From Prochlorococcus sp. AG-409-L18 (lineage in GTDB: Bacteria > Cyanobacteriota > Cyanobacteriia > PCC-6307 > Cyanobiaceae): 64,000 nt of DNA. The number at the start of each line of letters is the position of its first letter. The stretch's first letter is position 1. A program made the position numbers and the translations under genes. The stretch is from assembly GCA_003215535.1 (NCBI GenBank), contig QCKG01000001.1, positions 113,330-177,329 on the forward strand. The letters are read 5' to 3'. Positions 38,355-47,211 of this stretch are shown here, one piece after another. Under the pieces are notes generated by a model. It saw only the letters and a program-made list of their open reading frames with translations. It was not told the origin of the DNA and did no database searches.

Positions 38355-40256
38355 ATGACAACATTAGAGAAAGGACAGATCCAAATTCATACAGAAAATA
38401 TCTTCCCAATAATAAAAAAAGCAGTTTACTCTGACCATGAGATATTTTTGCGTGAATTAATAAGTAATGGTGTTGATGCCATCAGTAAAAGACGAATGGC
38501 ATCACTAGCAGGAGACTGTGATGTATCTGAGGATGGAGCCATAGAGATAAGTATAAATAGAGAGAAAAAAACAATAAGTATCAAAGATAATGGTATTGGC
38601 ATGAGCTCAGACGAAGTTAAGAAATATATTAACCAAGTTGCATTTTCAAGTGCAGAGGATTTTCTTGAGAGATATAAAAAGGACAATGAAGAAATAATTG
38701 GACATTTTGGCCTTGGATTTTATTCAAGCTTTATGGTTGCCAATAATGTTGAATTAATTACAAAATCAGCAATAAAAGCCAATCAGGCTGTTAAATGGAT
38801 ATGTGATGGGTCACCGAATTTTACGATCGAATATTCTGATTTAGAAACTCCTGGAACTGAAGTTATTCTTTATCTAATGGAAGAAGAATTAGAATATTTA
38901 GAACCTTCTAGGATTAAAACATTGATAACTAAATACTGTGATTTTATGCCTGTTGATGTAAAACTAGAAGGAGAGGTAATTAACAAGAAAAACCCACCAT
39001 GGAAGAAATCCCAAAAAGAATTAACAGATCAAGACTATATTGATCTTTATAGATATTTATATCCATTCCAGGGAGATCCATTGATTTGGGTTCATCTAAA
39101 TACAGATTATCCATATAATCTACAAGGTATTCTTTATTTTCCTAAGATCACAGGTAGAGCTGATTGGGAGAATGGCGAAATTAAGCTATATTGTAATCAA
39201 GTTTTTGTAAGTGATTCTTTAAAGGAAGTTGTACCTAGATATTTGTTACCCCTCAGAGGTGTCCTGGATTCAGCTGATATTCCACTAAATGTTAGTCGTA
39301 GTGCTCTCCAAACAGATAGAAGAGTTAGATCAATTGGCAACTTTGTTTCTAAGAAAGTTGCCGATAAATTGAGATCCTTAAAAAGCGATGACCCTAAATT
39401 CTATGCAGAAATATGGGAATCTGTTGCTCCATTTGTAAAAATAGGTGTAATGGAGGACGAAAAATTTGCCGAACAAATTGAAGACATAATTCTATTCTCC
39501 ACAACTTATAAAGGTAGCGGTGAGGAAAATGACGATATTATAAAAACCGAAAATAAGTATTATACGACTATTAAGGGATACATATCGAGACTTAAGAATG
39601 AATCAAAGAAAAGGCTTATATACTGTACCGATGAAGTGTCTCAATCAAATGCACTAAGTCTATGGCAGTCTCAAGGAGCAGAGGTCCTTAATGCAGAAAC
39701 TATTATTGACACACAATTTATCCCATGGTTAGAAACACGTAACGAGGAAATACATTTCCAAAGAGTAGATTCAGAATTAGACGAGGATTTAAAGGAGGAT
39801 ATACAGGAAATATCAGATGAAAAAGGCGAAACTAAATCAGATAGCCTGAGAAACTTGATAAAGGAATCCTTAAATAATGAAAAAATAACTATTGAAATAC
39901 AATCATTAAAAGGGGAATATGCTCCACCAGCGATGATTTTGCTTCCAGAGCAGATGAGGCGAATTAATGACATGGGAGCCCTAATGGAACAAAAGTTACC
40001 TGGCTTACCTGATCATCATGTTTTGGTAATTAATAAGAAACATCCCTTGGTTGAAGGGTTGTTGAAACTAAATTCGGGCAGCGTCCTCGTCACCTCCAAT
40101 GGGGATCCAACAATTAATGACCTTTCAAAAAATATTGCAAAACACCTTTATGACATGGCACGTCTTGGAGTTGGCGGCCTCCAGCCAAAAGAATTAATAG
40201 GATTCCAGAGCCAAACGGCAGCTATCATGGGCTCATTAATAGAAAGAGGCTTATAG
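38355..40256 (+). CDS. htpG: Hsp90 chaperone HtpG
   Basis: ATP-dependent bacterial Hsp90, 633 residues. The GHKL ATPase motifs are in place: IFLRELISNGVDAISKRR, IKDNGIGMS and GHFGLGFYSSFMV. The middle-domain YNLQGILYFP and the catalytic-loop RSALQTDRRVR segment are also clear. The segment following residue 480 is acidic and rather divergent. ATG at 38355 gives MTTLEKGQIQIHTEN. rpmB follows after 58 bases. Confidence 0.96.
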   Translation: MTTLEKGQIQIHTENIFPIIKKAVYSDHEIFLRELISNGVDAISKRRMASLAGDCDVSEDGAIEISINREKKTISIKDNGIGMSSDEVKKYINQVAFSSAEDFLERYKKDNEEIIGHFGLGFYSSFMVANNVELITKSAIKANQAVKWICDGSPNFTIEYSDLETPGTEVILYLMEEELEYLEPSRIKTLITKYCDFMPVDVKLEGEVINKKNPPWKKSQKELTDQDYIDLYRYLYPFQGDPLIWVHLNTDYPYNLQGILYFPKITGRADWENGEIKLYCNQVFVSDSLKEVVPRYLLPLRGVLDSADIPLNVSRSALQTDRRVRSIGNFVSKKVADKLRSLKSDDPKFYAEIWESVAPFVKIGVMEDEKFAEQIEDIILFSTTYKGSGEENDDIIKTENKYYTTIKGYISRLKNESKKRLIYCTDEVSQSNALSLWQSQGAEVLNAETIIDTQFIPWLETRNEEIHFQRVDSELDEDLKEDIQEISDEKGETKSDSLRNLIKESLNNEKITIEIQSLKGEYAPPAMILLPEQMRRINDMGALMEQKLPGLPDHHVLVINKKHPLVEGLLKLNSGSVLVTSNGDPTINDLSKNIAKHLYDMARLGVGGLQPKELIGFQSQTAAIMGSLIERGL

Positions 40257-40314
40257 GGACAATGGTTTTCATGATGTAGTAGATTTGGTTGCATAAAGCT
40301 CAAGCAACAAAAAT

Positions 40315-40551
40315 ATGTCTAGGGTTTGTCAACTCACAGGAACGAAAGCAAACAATGGAATGGCTGTTAGCCATTCCCATATCAGAACGAAGAAATTACA
40401 GCAAGCAAATCTGCAACAGAGAAGGCTTTGGTGGGAGGAAGAAAAAAAATGGGTAAATATAAAAGTATCTACTAGGGCATTGAAGACAATCCAGAAGAAA
40501 GGCCTAGGGAAATATGCTAGGTCGCTAGGTGTTGATCTAAACAAAATATAA
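40315..40551 (+). CDS. rpmB: Ribosomal protein L28
   Basis: A 78-residue basic protein of the large ribosomal subunit. It begins [22 protein letters not shown] and continues with [15 protein letters not shown], standard L28 features. The length matches the cyanobacterial and chloroplast form. ATG at 40315. It lies between htpG and ggpS on the same strand. Confidence 0.97.
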   Translation: MSRVCQLTGTKANNGMAVSHSHIRTKKLQQANLQQRRLWWEEEKKWVNIKVSTRALKTIQKKGLGKYARSLGVDLNKI

Positions 40552-40559
40552 AATCACCG

Positions 40560-40597
40560 ATTTACTTAATTTATGACTTTATTTACTTAATTTATGA
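40560..40597 (+). repeat. 17-base tandem direct repeat duplicating the ggpS start site
   Basis: The sequence atttacttaatttatga occurs at 40560-40576 and again at 40581-40597, with a 21-base period. The second copy contains the ggpS ATG at 40594. The first copy contains ATG at 40573 in the same frame, but this closes at TAA 40588 after five codons (MTLFT). The result is a mini-ORF whose stop sits just before the real start. There is no obvious Shine-Dalgarno sequence. Confidence 0.75.
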
Positions 40598-42078
40598 ATT
40601 CAAATGAAGGTAATAGTAATTTTATAATTCTGTATCATCGAACCCCCTTTGATGAGGGCAAGGACAAAGAAGGAAGGCGAGTTTGGATAGACCAAAAAAG
40701 TCCTAATGGAATAATACCAACTCTAAGAAATCTTTTTAGAAATAGGGAAGGAGCAACATGGATTGCCTGGAGAGAGGTTGAATCAATTCAGGATGAACAA
40801 GATGAACGTATAAGATTAGAGAATCCCTATCCATTTATATTAAGAAGAATACCCTTAGAGAAAGAAGAAGTAAACAGTTTTTATCATGTAACTTCAAAGG
40901 AATCATTCTGGCCAATATTACATACATTTCCTACCTACTTTGATGTCAACAATGCTGACTGGAGTATTTTTGAAGAAGTAAATAAAAGATTTGCTTATGC
41001 AGCCTGTGCTGAAGCTGCTGAAGGGGCAACGATATGGGTTCATGATTATAATTTGTGGTTAGCTCCTTCTTTTATACGTAAAAAAAGACCAGACATAAAG
41101 ATAGCTTTCTTTCACCATACTCCTTTCCCAGGAAACGATGTATTTGCGATACTGCCGTGGAGACGGCAAATTATTGAAAGCCTTCTATGCTGTGACTTAA
41201 TAGGATTTCATATCCCAAGGTATACAGAGAACTTTGCTAGAGCAGCTAGTTGTCTTGTTGGAGCAAAAAAAGGACATAAAATTCCAGTAGATAAGAAATT
41301 TATAGCTGTTGGGAGTGCACTAACAGAGCCTAAAGTCACACAATGGTTAGAACATGCAGGAAGAAAAATTAAATTAATTTCTTCACCTGTTGGAACTTCA
41401 CCAGATTTAATCAGGAAATTAATTGCTCAAGAGTCAATAAAAGATCATGCCGATGAAATTCATAAAGGTACAAAAAAGCATAGAAAATTAATCGTTTCAG
41501 CAAGCCGTGTTGACTATACAAAAGGTAATGAGGAGTTATTACTATCCTTTGAAAGAATCTTAGAAAAAAGGAAGGACTTACATGGGAAGGTGGTTCTAAT
41601 GCTGGCGTGTGTTTCTGCAGCAAGCGGTATGCGTATATATGAAGATACACAGCGTTCAATTGAAGAAATGTCTGGAAGAATAAATGGAAGGTTTAGCCTT
41701 ATAGATTGGGTACCAATAAGGTTCTCTACGAGAAGAATACCTTACGATGAAATGATTGCTTGGTTTACTGAAGCTGATATATGTTGGATTACACCGCTCA
41801 GAGACGGTTTAAACCTTGTAGCAAAGGAATATGTGGCCGCTAGGAAAAATAGAGGAGGAGTACTAGTTCTTTCAGAATTTACAGGTGCCTCTGTATTATT
41901 AGATGGAGCGATATTAACTAACCCATATTCACATAAAAGAATGGATGATGCGATAGAGGCCGCAATATCAATGCCAATAAATGAACAAAGTACAAGGATG
42001 CAATCAATGGCTAAGGCAGTCGATTCATATACAGTTGAGGATTGGGCAGAAGAGCAAATTAAGATCTTAGAAGGTTAA
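40594..42078 (+). CDS. ggpS: Glucosylglycerol-phosphate synthase
   Basis: Family GT20 transferase that makes glucosylglycerol phosphate from ADP-glucose and glycerol 3-phosphate, giving a compatible solute. The 494 residues start with IILYHRTPFDE, SPNGIIPTLRNLF and TWIAWREVE, which fit GgpS rather than trehalose-phosphate synthase. Catalytic-region features include WVHDYNLWLAPSFIR, FFHHTPFPGNDVF, SRVDYTKGNEELL and LRDGLNLVAKEYVA. The dephosphorylating enzyme (GgpP/StpA) is not in the window. The next gene starts 9 bases later, so synthesis and transport genes likely form one operon. Confidence 0.88.
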   Translation: MNSNEGNSNFIILYHRTPFDEGKDKEGRRVWIDQKSPNGIIPTLRNLFRNREGATWIAWREVESIQDEQDERIRLENPYPFILRRIPLEKEEVNSFYHVTSKESFWPILHTFPTYFDVNNADWSIFEEVNKRFAYAACAEAAEGATIWVHDYNLWLAPSFIRKKRPDIKIAFFHHTPFPGNDVFAILPWRRQIIESLLCCDLIGFHIPRYTENFARAASCLVGAKKGHKIPVDKKFIAVGSALTEPKVTQWLEHAGRKIKLISSPVGTSPDLIRKLIAQESIKDHADEIHKGTKKHRKLIVSASRVDYTKGNEELLLSFERILEKRKDLHGKVVLMLACVSAASGMRIYEDTQRSIEEMSGRINGRFSLIDWVPIRFSTRRIPYDEMIAWFTEADICWITPLRDGLNLVAKEYVAARKNRGGVLVLSEFTGASVLLDGAILTNPYSHKRMDDAIEAAISMPINEQSTRMQSMAKAVDSYTVEDWAEEQIKILEG

Positions 42079-42087
42079 TATAGAGAA

Positions 42088-43356
42088 GTGAATCTAGTAG
42101 TCAGAAAATCATTCTTTTATTTCGCTCTAGTTCTTCTTCAATTATCATCTAATTCAAGGGAAGCGTTAGCAAAAGAACAAAGTGTTGTTAATATTCTGAT
42201 GCCAGCTCCATTTGCAGATTCTACAAAAAAGATCATAAGCGAATATAATAAAAAAAATAAGGGTTCTATTAGAATCAAAGTCACAAGAGGCCCGCTAGAA
42301 ACTGAATCAGTATCAGACCTTGCTATAAGTAGCTTAATATTGGAAAAAAGTCCATTTGATATTATTTTAATGGATGTAACATGGCTGCCTAAATATGCAG
42401 CCTCTGGATGGATAAGACCTCTTGATGATCTCAAAAGAAACCATAGCTGGGATTTAATTGCTGAAGGGGCCAAGCTAGGTAATTCATATAATGGAAGAAT
42501 CTATAGATGGCCTTTCGTTGCAGATATGGGGCTTCTATATTGGCGAAAGGATCTCTTGCCTAATCCACCAAAGACACCCGATCAATTACTAAAACAAAGT
42601 TTAAGGTTTATAAGAGAAGGTAAGGTAAAATACGGATATGTTTGGCAAGGTAGACAATATGAAGGACTTAGCTGTGTATTTCTTGAGGTAATTAACGGGT
42701 TTGGAGGTGAATGGATATCTAAAGAGGGAAGTGTTGGATTAAGCAATAAACACTCCATTCAAGCTGCAAGATGGCTAAGAGAATTAATAAGTTCTGGAGC
42801 TAGCCCAATAGCTGTAACGAATTATTCTGAAACAGAAAGTCTTCAAGCCTTCGCTTCTGGCCAAGCATTATTCATGAGGAATTGGCCTTATGCATGGGCT
42901 GAATTACAAAAAAATAAAAGCCCTGTCAAAGGTAAAGTAGGAGTAACAACAATGGTCTCAAATAATCCTAATCAGTCAACTTCTACGTTAGGAAGCTGGG
43001 GATTCTCAATTCCAACCAGTTCTAGGAAATTCAATGAAGCAAAAAAGGTTATTTCATTCTTAACCTCAAATAAAATTCAAAAATATTTATTTTTAAATTA
43101 TGGTTATACGCCTACTCATAATAGCTTGTTTAATGATAAAGAACTAATTAAAAAATTCCCATTACTTAAATCCTTAAATCAAGCCCTTACTAAGACTAAA
43201 ACAAGACCTGAAATACCAGCTTATGCACAAATAAGTGATGTGCTTCAAAGGCAACTAAGTTCTATTATCACTGGTCAATCAAACCCAAAAAAATCTATGT
43301 TCTTGGCAGAAAGAAATACAATTAGAATATTAAATGCTTCTGGGGTTTATAAATGA
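42088..43356 (+). CDS. ggtB: ABC transporter sugar/compatible-solute-binding protein (GgtB-like)
   Basis: Periplasmic solute-binding protein of the MalE type, 422 residues. An N-terminal hydrophobic signal (about residues 8-20) precedes NILMPAPFADSTKKII. Carbohydrate-binding features include DVTWLPKYAASGWIRPLDD, GLLYWRKDLL and FASGQALFMRNWPYAW. No lipobox cysteine is evident. The start is GTG at 42088, nine bases after ggpS; the ligand is inferred to be glucosylglycerol from that position. It overlaps the next gene by ATGA at 43353. Confidence 0.84.
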   Translation: MNLVVRKSFFYFALVLLQLSSNSREALAKEQSVVNILMPAPFADSTKKIISEYNKKNKGSIRIKVTRGPLETESVSDLAISSLILEKSPFDIILMDVTWLPKYAASGWIRPLDDLKRNHSWDLIAEGAKLGNSYNGRIYRWPFVADMGLLYWRKDLLPNPPKTPDQLLKQSLRFIREGKVKYGYVWQGRQYEGLSCVFLEVINGFGGEWISKEGSVGLSNKHSIQAARWLRELISSGASPIAVTNYSETESLQAFASGQALFMRNWPYAWAELQKNKSPVKGKVGVTTMVSNNPNQSTSTLGSWGFSIPTSSRKFNEAKKVISFLTSNKIQKYLFLNYGYTPTHNSLFNDKELIKKFPLLKSLNQALTKTKTRPEIPAYAQISDVLQRQLSSIITGQSNPKKSMFLAERNTIRILNASGVYK

Positions 43357-44220
43357 ACCTAATACTTTTATTACCTGCATCCTGTCTAATTATAATTATT
43401 TTTGGTTTTCCGTTAATTAGATACACATGGCTTAGTTTTCATGCATCAACTGTAGTCACAGGTCTAGAGCCTATAGCAAACAATGGTGTAAATTGGATTC
43501 GTTTAATTAGTGATCAGCGGTTCTGGCAAGATACTTTTCAAACTGTAAGATTCGCCGCCCTATCAGTCACCCTAGAGATTATTCTTGCATTAATAATAGC
43601 ATTAATACTAGATCAAAGATGGAGAGGAAGAGGCTTAGTTAGATCCATAACATTACTACCTTGGGCACTTCCAACAACAATTATGGCACTAGGATGGAGA
43701 TGGATATTTAATTCTCCCTATGGTCCCATTGAGCAGTTTATGCAATACCTTAATTTGAACCCATTAAATATACTTTCGAATCCAAAAGTAGCTTGGCTGG
43801 CGACTGTGTTTGGTGATGTATGGAAGACAACCCCATTCGTAGCAATCATTATTCTGGCAGGATTGCAGACAATATCAAATGATCTATTCGAAGCATTCAA
43901 ACTAGAAGGTGGTAAACCTAAAGAAGCGCTCATTGAAATCACGTTACCACTTCTTATGCCCTATATTTTATTAGCCATAATATTTAGATTAGCCCAAGCA
44001 TTTGGCGTTTTTGACCTAATTCAGATTATGACTGGGGGGGGGGCCAGCTAGTAGCACCGAAAGTCTTTCTTTATATGCATATTTAAATGCCATGAGATTC
44101 CTTGACTTTGGTTACAGCTCAACAATCATGCTTGGAAGCTTCCTATTATTGTTGTTATCTTGTATTATTATATCAATTATAATTAATTACAAGAAAAATA
44201 ATTTAAATATGGAGTTATGA
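43353..44220 (+). pseudogene. ggtC: ABC transporter permease (GgtC-like), interrupted by a +1 frameshift in a G10 run
   Basis: MalF-type inner-membrane permease. Frame 1 runs from ATG 43353 and stops at TAG 44049-44051, giving 232 residues ending MTGGGAS. The break lies at ten consecutive G (44034-44043). With nine G the protein would read MTGGGPASSTESLSLYAYL and continue 58 more codons to TGA 44218-44220, giving about 288 residues, normal for the family. TGGGP followed by Ser/Thr is a conserved MalF-type motif. The restored stop overlaps the next ATG as ATGA, like the other junctions here. It could be a sequencing error, a true null, or expressed by slippage. Confidence 0.87.
44034..44043 (+). 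repeat. Homopolymer of ten G inside the permease gene
   Basis: Ten consecutive G bases are very unusual in this AT-rich sequence. The tract sits at the TGGGP motif codons of the GgtC-like permease and sets the frame. It is a likely site of replication or transcription slippage, or of a base-count error. Confidence 0.9.
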
Positions 44221-45032
44221 ATAAGATTAACCCATGGTTTGTCGCCATTTGTATTTGGTCACTAGCACCACTATTATGGCAACTTTATACATCATTCTCA
44301 ACTTCAGAAGCACTTACTATGCCTTTATCTGAAGTCGAGAAAAGATGGACATTTGATAATTATATTCAAATCTTAAATGCAGAACCGCCTTTTTGGCGTT
44401 ATCTTATAAATAGCACTATTCTTTCTCTATCTACAACAATTATCACTCTTATATTATCTATTCCAGCGGCCTATTCAATAACTAAATTACCAACTTTTAT
44501 AGCCAATAATTTCAAGCGTGTACTACTTTCAGCAGCATTATTTCCCTATGTTCTACTTTTCTTAGCCCTCCTTGAGGTGGCCAGGAAATTAAATATAGGA
44601 AATAATCTATTAGCATTAAGTATACCTTATTCCGCTCTATCAATACCTTTAGCTGTTCTTTTGATATCATCAGCTTTTAATGATTTACCCGATGGTCTGG
44701 ACGAAGCCGCAAGATTAGAAGGACTTAACCTTTTTCAACGGTTTAGATATATTCTAGTACCATTAATAAGACCAGCTGTAGCAAGTACCTCTATACTTGT
44801 TTTTATCTTTTCATGGAATGAATATCCTATTGCTTTAACATGGTTAAGTAAAGAGAATGTACTAACACTTCCTGTAGCAATTGCAAGAATTGCAGGCTCA
44901 TCTGTCTATTCGGTCCCCTATGGGGCATATGCTGCAGCTACAGTTCTTGGCTCAATCCCCTTGCTAATAGTAGTTATGATTTTCCAAAAGCAAATTGTTT
45001 CAGGTCTAACAAAAGGAGCTATTAAAGGATGA
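44217..45032 (+). CDS. ggtD: ABC transporter permease (GgtD-like)
   Basis: MalG-type second permease of the same importer, 271 residues with about six helices. The coupling loop is LDEAARLEGLNLFQRFRYI, followed by VPLIRPAVASTSILVFIFSWNEYPIAL, a MalG hallmark. ATG at 44217 overlaps the restored stop of the upstream permease. The ATPase gene overlaps its end by four bases (ATGA at 45029). Loss of ggtC would leave this subunit without its partner. Confidence 0.87.
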   Translation: MNKINPWFVAICIWSLAPLLWQLYTSFSTSEALTMPLSEVEKRWTFDNYIQILNAEPPFWRYLINSTILSLSTTIITLILSIPAAYSITKLPTFIANNFKRVLLSAALFPYVLLFLALLEVARKLNIGNNLLALSIPYSALSIPLAVLLISSAFNDLPDGLDEAARLEGLNLFQRFRYILVPLIRPAVASTSILVFIFSWNEYPIALTWLSKENVLTLPVAIARIAGSSVYSVPYGAYAAATVLGSIPLLIVVMIFQKQIVSGLTKGAIKG

Positions 45033-46000
45033 GTTTAATTCTTAACAATATAGGTCGAAAAGTAAGTAGGAATTGGATTATTAGAAATCTCAATCTACGT
45101 GTAGAAAATGGACAGTGCTTAGCATTGCTTGGGCCAAGTGGATGTGGCAAAAGTACTACTTTAAGGCTAATTGCTGGGTTAGATAAGCCTTCTGAAGGAA
45201 GTATCATTTTAAATGATAAGGATATTACCTCTATATCTCCAGTAGACAGGAAAGTGGGAATGGTCTTTCAAAGTTATGCGCTATTCCCACATTTAAGTAT
45301 TGCAGAGAATCTATTACTAGGTTTAAAAATCAGAGGAATCAACCTTCCAGAGCAACAAAGAAGGGTGAGCAACATATTGTCATTAATGCAACTGGAAGGC
45401 TATGCAAACAGGAAGCCTTCAGATTTATCTGGAGGTCAGAGACAGCGAGTCGCTTTAGCAAGGGCACTTCTAAGAGAGCCTATGATTTATCTACTTGATG
45501 AACCTATGAGCAATCTTGATGCTCAACTTAGAGAGGAGTTAAGAACAGAATTAAGGCGCCTTATATTAAATAAGGATAAACCTGTTGTATATGTAACCCA
45601 TGATCAACACGAGGCTATGGCCATGGCTAATAGAATAGCAGTTTTGAGGAATGGAGAGTTGGAACAAATTGGAAGTCCAGAAGATTTATATCACAAACCT
45701 TCTTCTTTATTCGTAGCAACATTTATAGGAAGACCCCAGATAAATCAACTTACAAACGAAAACAAGATCATAAAAGCAATTAGACCTGAAAACATCTATC
45801 TTGATGATAGTGGTTTAGAGTGTAAACTTATATACCGTGAGTGGTTAGGAAATAATCAACTCTGGCTTCTTAATAGTCCCAAAGGTAATTTGAGAATGTT
45901 ATGCGATGCAAGTCTCTCTGTACCTGAGCGAATACAGATAAGTTGGTCAAAAAATCACGAACACTTATTTAACAAATATGATGGTAAGAGGATATATTGA
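45029..46000 (+). CDS. ggtA: ABC transporter ATPase (GgtA/MalK type)
   Basis: MalK-like ATPase, 323 residues, driving the transporter. Walker A is GPSGCGKST, the Q loop is VGMVFQSYALFPHLS, the signature LSGGQRQRVALARA, and Walker B IYLLDEPMSNLDAQL, followed by VTHDQHEAMAM. The C-terminal TOBE-like part (about residues 240-323) is shorter than in MalK. It ends the ggpS-ggtBCDA group. Solute specificity (glucosylglycerol, with possible sucrose or trehalose) is inferred from context and known GgtABCD systems. Confidence 0.88.
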   Translation: MSLILNNIGRKVSRNWIIRNLNLRVENGQCLALLGPSGCGKSTTLRLIAGLDKPSEGSIILNDKDITSISPVDRKVGMVFQSYALFPHLSIAENLLLGLKIRGINLPEQQRRVSNILSLMQLEGYANRKPSDLSGGQRQRVALARALLREPMIYLLDEPMSNLDAQLREELRTELRRLILNKDKPVVYVTHDQHEAMAMANRIAVLRNGELEQIGSPEDLYHKPSSLFVATFIGRPQINQLTNENKIIKAIRPENIYLDDSGLECKLIYREWLGNNQLWLLNSPKGNLRMLCDASLSVPERIQISWSKNHEHLFNKYDGKRIY

Positions 46001-46123
46001 CTAAAAGCAAAATTGATGTTTACATCACTAAAAATATTTGATAGTTATAGAAGAAACTTAGCTTTATAAATATTGTCAGAAACAGGATTTGATGACTAGT
46101 CTTTTAAGAATCGAACTAGATAT

Positions 46124-46426
46124 GTGCACGCCCTATCACTTGGAACATGGTTCATCCATATCACAACACTGTTCGAGTGGATGCTAGCCATTGTCTTAGT
46201 AGTTAGATGGGGGCGTATCAATAGCAACCAAGCGCTCTCTTGGCTTGCACTTGCAATGTTGCCCAACCTAGCCAGTGCAATGGCTGCCATTACATGGCAT
46301 ATTTTTGATAACACTACTGATCTACAAGGTTTAGTTGTGCTTCAAGCGGCTCTCACCACTTTAGGTAATACTTGCTTGGCGATAGCAGCTTGGAATCTTG
46401 TTCGGGTTGAAGGACACAGACTATGA
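46124..46426 (+). CDS. DUF2499 family membrane protein
   Basis: A 100-residue protein with two or three membrane segments, matching the cyanobacterial/plastid DUF2499 family: LGTWFIHITTLFEWMLAIVLV then LSWLALAMLPNLASAMAAITWHIF. Function is unknown; conservation in photosynthetic lineages suggests a thylakoid role. The start is GTG at 46124. The overlapping next gene begins four bases before its end, so the pair is likely translated together. Confidence 0.83.
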   Translation: MHALSLGTWFIHITTLFEWMLAIVLVVRWGRINSNQALSWLALAMLPNLASAMAAITWHIFDNTTDLQGLVVLQAALTTLGNTCLAIAAWNLVRVEGHRL

Positions 46427-46761
46427 ATTTAACAAGCTTCCCAAGCGTTATCAATGATTTAGCAGGTATTGATCCTGGACCGTTTTTTGTCATATCTCTC
46501 TTCCCTTATCTTTTCTTCCTTTATTGGGCTCAAAAAACAAGTGCTATTCCTAAAATTGCTCTGTGGGGCTTCAGGCTCACATTAGTTTTTGTTCTGATGA
46601 CGATCATTTTTGCAATATTGGCAAAACAATTATTTGGCGGTGAACTAACTGACGTTGACACCTTACATGGAGCGGCTGAAGCGTTCTTAACGCTAAGCGA
46701 TGCGCTAGTGGTAGTGGGCTTTCTTGGTATTCAAGGGCAAAAACTAGTAAATAACTCTTAA
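46423..46761 (+). CDS. DUF3593 family membrane protein
   Basis: A 112-residue membrane protein with about three helices. DPGPFFVISLFPYLFFLYWAQ and LWGFRLTLVFVLMTIIFA match the DUF3593 family, which commonly follows DUF2499 in cyanobacteria. Function is unknown. ATG at 46423 overlaps the previous gene (ATGA). psaK begins 69 bases downstream. Confidence 0.83.
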   Translation: MNLTSFPSVINDLAGIDPGPFFVISLFPYLFFLYWAQKTSAIPKIALWGFRLTLVFVLMTIIFAILAKQLFGGELTDVDTLHGAAEAFLTLSDALVVVGFLGIQGQKLVNNS

Positions 46762-46829
46762 GACGCTAGCCAACTCTGTGTGCAATACGCTTCTATAAAG
46801 GAGAATATATTGTCGCCTCCTTAGTATTC

Positions 46830-47090
46830 ATGATCACATCACTACTGGCTGCTGCAGCCCCAGCAACATTTCAATGGTCTCCATCTTGTGCTGTGGTGAT
46901 GATCGCTTGCAATGTCCTCGCATACGCCATCGCCCGAGCCAATATCGCTCAACCCAATGTTGGTTTTGAACTTCCCAACTCTCAATTCTTTGGCGGCATG
47001 AGTCACGCCTCTGTAGTTGCTGCTAACTGCTTAGGACACGTCCTAGGTATAGGGGCCATCTTAGGTCTAGCTTCTAGAGGAGTCCTCTAA
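46830..47090 (+). CDS. psaK: Photosystem I reaction centre subunit PsaK
   Basis: An 86-residue thylakoid membrane subunit at the photosystem I edge. It has two hydrophobic segments, PSCAVVMIACNVLAYAIARA near residues 18-37 and ASVVAANCLGHVLGIGAILG near 61-80, joined by a hydrophilic loop with NSQFFGGMSH. ATG at 46830 gives MITSLLAAAAPATFQWSP. A good Shine-Dalgarno AAGGAG (46798-46803) instead precedes an in-frame ATT at 46809 and an out-of-frame TTG at 46810. A hairpin terminator follows. Confidence 0.95.
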   Translation: MITSLLAAAAPATFQWSPSCAVVMIACNVLAYAIARANIAQPNVGFELPNSQFFGGMSHASVVAANCLGHVLGIGAILGLASRGVL

Positions 47091-47172
47091 CCACCATCCC
47101 ATAAATTCATCAGTCAGCGTCTAACCGATATACAGGTACTAGGCGTAGACCCATCCGCTCAAACCAAAAATC

Positions 47173-47211
47173 AAAAGCCATAACGCTGGTTTTTTCAGCG
47201 TTGTGGCTTTT
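47173..47211 (+). terminator. Rho-independent terminator after psaK
   Basis: Inverted repeat AAAAGCCATAACGCTG (47173-47188) pairs with CAGCGTTGTGGCTTTT (47196-47211) around a 7-base T-rich loop, with one T-G wobble in a 16-bp stem. The stem ends in a T-rich stretch on the 3' side. It lies 82 bases after the psaK stop. Confidence 0.88.
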
